NCBI GenBank assembly: GCA_035578155.1
Contig: JAPWDM010000014.1
Location: 6,808,001 to 6,872,000, forward strand
DNA: 64,000 bases
Source of the DNA: Brachynemurus nebulosus
Taxonomy: Eukaryota > Arthropoda > Insecta > Neuroptera > Myrmeleontidae
Direction of reading: 5' to 3'
Shown here in pieces: positions 61,345 to 64,000 of this stretch (position 1 is the first letter of the stretch; every line of letters starts with the position of its first letter). A model generated the notes under the pieces. It was not told the origin of the DNA. It did not search any database and worked only from the letters and a program-made list of their open reading frames with translations. Position numbers and translations under genes: made by a program.

Positions 61345-62015
61345 ACGCAGTGTCACTTGCATATAAAACTTAAATTTTGCATACACTATAATTACCATTT
61401 TCATTTTGTAATTTTTCTTTATAATATGTATTTAGTAAAAAAATAAATTGATTTTTGTCAAATGAGGAAAATTTCATGGTTTTGAAACGTCGCGTCGCTA
61501 ATAAATAGTCATTTTATATCAGTAACTGTTGGTGATTTTTCTCCAGAACTTTATCCTTTATTATCAAATCAAATTTTAAAATTTAAAAGTTGATTTGAAA
61601 TTTATTAACAACAGTTTGGTATTTTTTATTAAAATCTTTTATTTAATTTGCTATGTTAGTAGGTTGGTTTAGATCAAATTTTGGAATCAAAATTTAGGCA
61701 GGTTCTAATTGAGCTAGAGGTTTCAAATTTTGCATACCTGTCTAACCTTGATGACAATACGATATTGTATAATTAGTTTTGTCCTAAATCGCCTCAAAAC
61801 CAAAATTGTTCATTTTTTCCTGTGAAACTTTTTGACATTTCGAATTGTCAAAGATTGTCCATTGATTTTACATTGCAATTTTTTGTTTCCATAGTTATGT
61901 CTGATTAGGGTAAATTAGCCGATTAAAATATAGATAAAAAAATTACTTCTTTAATTCTTTTCTTAAATTAATTGTAATCAGACTAAAAAGTAGAAAATAA
62001 ATTAAAGTAAAAAAA
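61345..62015. other. AT-rich DNA, no gene seen
   Basis: No coding frames or repeat boundaries recognised. Confidence 0.5.
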
Positions 62016-62021
62016 ATCTTT

Positions 62022-62304
62022 TTTAAGAAAAAGCTTTTATTTGAAAATGGGCTAAAAAAAATAAAACAACTTTTGAGTGAAGTTTGAAGCAATATGCAAC
62101 ATAATTTATAAAAGCTTGAGGCGTTTAATTAAGTTTGGTAAGTACTGAAAAGTAAAATAGCTACACTTATACCCAAAACAGAAATAATTTATGATAACGC
62201 CTTAAGCTTTTGTAAATTATGTTGCATATTGCTTCAAACTTCACTCAAAAGTTATTTTATTTTTTTTTAGCCCATTTTCAAATAAAAGCTTTTTCTTAAA
62301 AAAG
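62022..62304. repeat. Near-perfect foldback, ~105-bp arms
   Basis: Left arm 62022-62123 and right arm 62198-62304 are reverse complements with very few differences ('aagcttttatttgaaaatgg', 'gaagtttgaagcaatatgca', 'cataatttataaaagctt'). The spacer is ~75 bp. Right of it the edge motif 'aaataaaagctttttcttaaaaaa' is repeated once more (62325-62350), a partial duplication. Confidence 0.9.
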
Positions 62305-62349
62305 TTTTCTTTTACTTTAATTTTTAAATAAAAGCTTTTTCTTAAAAAA

Positions 62350-63460
62350 CATTTTTTTTTTTACTTTAATTTATTATTTACTATGTTATGAAGTTTTAAT
62401 TTTTTTTTTTAATTTTCCACTTCTTTCGGTTTCCTTGTAAGGCGCTACTTAGACACAAATTTATTCTTTACTTAATGCACGTACATATTATGTTGTATCT
62501 ACCCATAAATATATATGTGTATAATATACCTACCTATGTATGTGCATAAACCACAAAAATTTTCATTTCGCTCATTTTGCTACTATCAGAGACTGTCGGA
62601 GCACGAGGAGAATGTGTTATTCGGATGGCGGCAATAATAGACGTAGACCTGTTAACCTCAACAACGCTCAACGTTCAACATCCACGCGCAGACATAGATG
62701 ATCTATATATTTAATTCAATAAGTACACAAGTGTAAATAGGTGCTGTAATGTGTAATATATTATTTTGCATGGTTTTTGTGAAGAAGAAATTTAAAATTT
62801 CAATTATATAATAAATGACATGGCATATTTAGGTATTAATTATTCATTAGGTGTCTTAAGTTAACATAATAATAAAATATAAACTATTCTTCTGTGGTTG
62901 GTAAATCTTTAGAAAGGACGACAAGCCCGCAAAAAGAGTGATAAAAATCACTACATCAAATTATCAGCATAGCGAAAAGAAATTAAAAAATGAAAAACAA
63001 TACAATACAAGAGAAAATGAAAAGGTCACGTTTGACTAGTTTCGACTATAACAATAGTCATTCTCAAAAACAACAGACTCAAAACACGCAGTCAAAAGCA
63101 GATCATTTAAAAGAGCATTTTAAATTGTCAAAGATAAAAATACAAGACTTTTTAAAAAATTTTAAAAAATTATTCTCTGGTGTGAACAAACAAAACAAAA
63201 TTTCTCCAAAACATAATGAAAATGCATGGATAAATACACTTTGAGTGAAATTACACTTTAAATTTTAAGTTTTTTTAAAAATATTAGAGGGGTTTGGAGA
63301 ACAAAGAAAAACGAAGATACCACACCCAAAACTTCGACAAAGGAATTATTTAAAACAGTAGATTGAAATTAATCAATTATGAATTACATTTTAAATGAAA
63401 TGCGAAAAAACCGTTAAAAAATAAAAAGAAAAAGATATGAATTAGAGGAATAAAAATGAC
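62350..63460. other. Mostly AT-rich DNA; one GC-richer island
   Basis: 62580-62700 is GC-richer than its surroundings but not recognisable. An ATG frame of 84 codons at 62990-63244 is Lys/Asn/Gln-rich, without a known domain; it could be chance. Confidence 0.4.
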
Positions 63461-63479
63461 CAGGCACCGTTTCCTCTAA

Positions 63480-63630
63480 TATTTGCACAACCTTTTAATT
63501 TTATATTAAACCTTGCGCGGACCCCCTGACGTTGTTCAGGTATCCCCAAATAAATTTTAAATATCCACGGACCCCCTAAATAATCCCGGGGACCCCTGGG
63601 GGTCCGTAGGGACCACTTTGGGAACCACTG
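63480..63630. mobile_element. hAT-like element, right end
   Basis: The end 'gggggtccgtagggacca' then CTTTGGGAACCACTG is the classical hAT terminus (inverse CAGTGGTTCCCAAAG). GC-rich 'cggaccccct' repeats precede it. The left end was not found, so the element may be truncated or start in the AT-rich DNA upstream. Confidence 0.6.
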
Positions 63631-64000
63631 ATCTAAACACTTAATCGACTCATCACTTTTAAGCTGAATGTTTCACAAATTGAATTTAAAAAGTAAAAAT
63701 TATAAAAGGTATCTCAATTTTATTTTATGAGTCTCACTTTCCAGCATGGAAAAGTACTTCAGTAAAGGGATAAAAACGAATTTTTGCTGCGGATTAATTG
63801 ATATTCATAGGCTGGAAGTTGTTGGAATTATGGTGATGTCACTGACAGATGGGTAGACATTTATAACGAAATTAAAAGAGCTATGTTTTGTTTGGAATTC
63901 TAGGAAAAAACGATAAGATATTAAGAAAAGCAGTTAATAATTACAACTGCTTTACTTAGAATAAGCTACACTTTTCACTTTTTAACTGACTTCAAAAACG

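Noticed and set aside
62990..63244. 84-codon Lys/Asn/Gln-rich ATG frame
   Set aside because: Composition matches chance in AT-rich DNA; no domain, homologue or gene context recognised, so not called as a gene.

Overview
The window looks like intergenic or intronic DNA from an arthropod, most likely an insect. It is very AT-rich, full of TA/CA microsatellites and packed with eukaryotic transposon remnants: MULE/foldback, Tigger/pogo, PIF/Harbinger, hAT, TTAA-targeting and Helitron elements, LINE relics and tRNA-derived SINE heads. Frequent GTAGGTACCTA-type strings and a repeat widespread in insects (TTTTTAGTGTTACGTACC at one end, CAAGTGCAAGTTGTACTTGCG at the other) fit an insect; a hemipteran is my guess, not a demonstration. 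I see no convincing host protein-coding gene. Almost all open frames are short, AT-driven or run through microsatellites.

Layout. 0-13 kb: mostly featureless AT-rich DNA with a decayed Tigger/pogo copy (3.5 kb), a SINE head and probable solo LTR (5.3-5.8 kb), foldbacks at 6.7 and 8-9 kb, and MITEs at 10.3 and 11.2 kb. 13-20 kb: a Harbinger-like MITE, a microsatellite-bearing repeat invaded by two head-to-tail Helitron units, a TTAA foldback inside a Tigger relic, a second Helitron, and a MITE nested in a MITE. 21-25 kb: the widespread insect repeat, a 31-bp tandem array, a pogo-type MITE and another microsatellite-bearing repeat. 26.8-29.5 kb: a deleted Tigger/pogo element retaining ends of its transposase, then a TAA-flanked terminal-inverted-repeat element holding a LINE-type endonuclease fragment and a long AGT array. 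32-41 kb: a TTAA element, foldbacks, a 600-bp tandem duplication and a second Tigger/pogo copy. 41-46.7 kb: small hAT MITEs and two tandem arrays. 47.8-52 kb: foldbacks and MITEs. 53.1-54.6 kb: the 3' end of a LINE ORF2, broken by a TTAA element. 54.97-57.8 kb: a complete foldback element of MULE/NOF type. 59-61.4 kb: more microsatellite-bearing repeats.

The standout is the 2,843-bp element at 54973-57815. It has a perfect 9-bp target duplication, long inverted arms each built from tandem ~160-bp units, and a central ORF that resembles the N-terminal half of a MULE/NOF transposase up to the first catalytic Asp. This is the architecture of Drosophila FB-NOF with different sequence. Class calls for the MITEs rest on end sequences and target-site duplications read by eye; no database search was possible.
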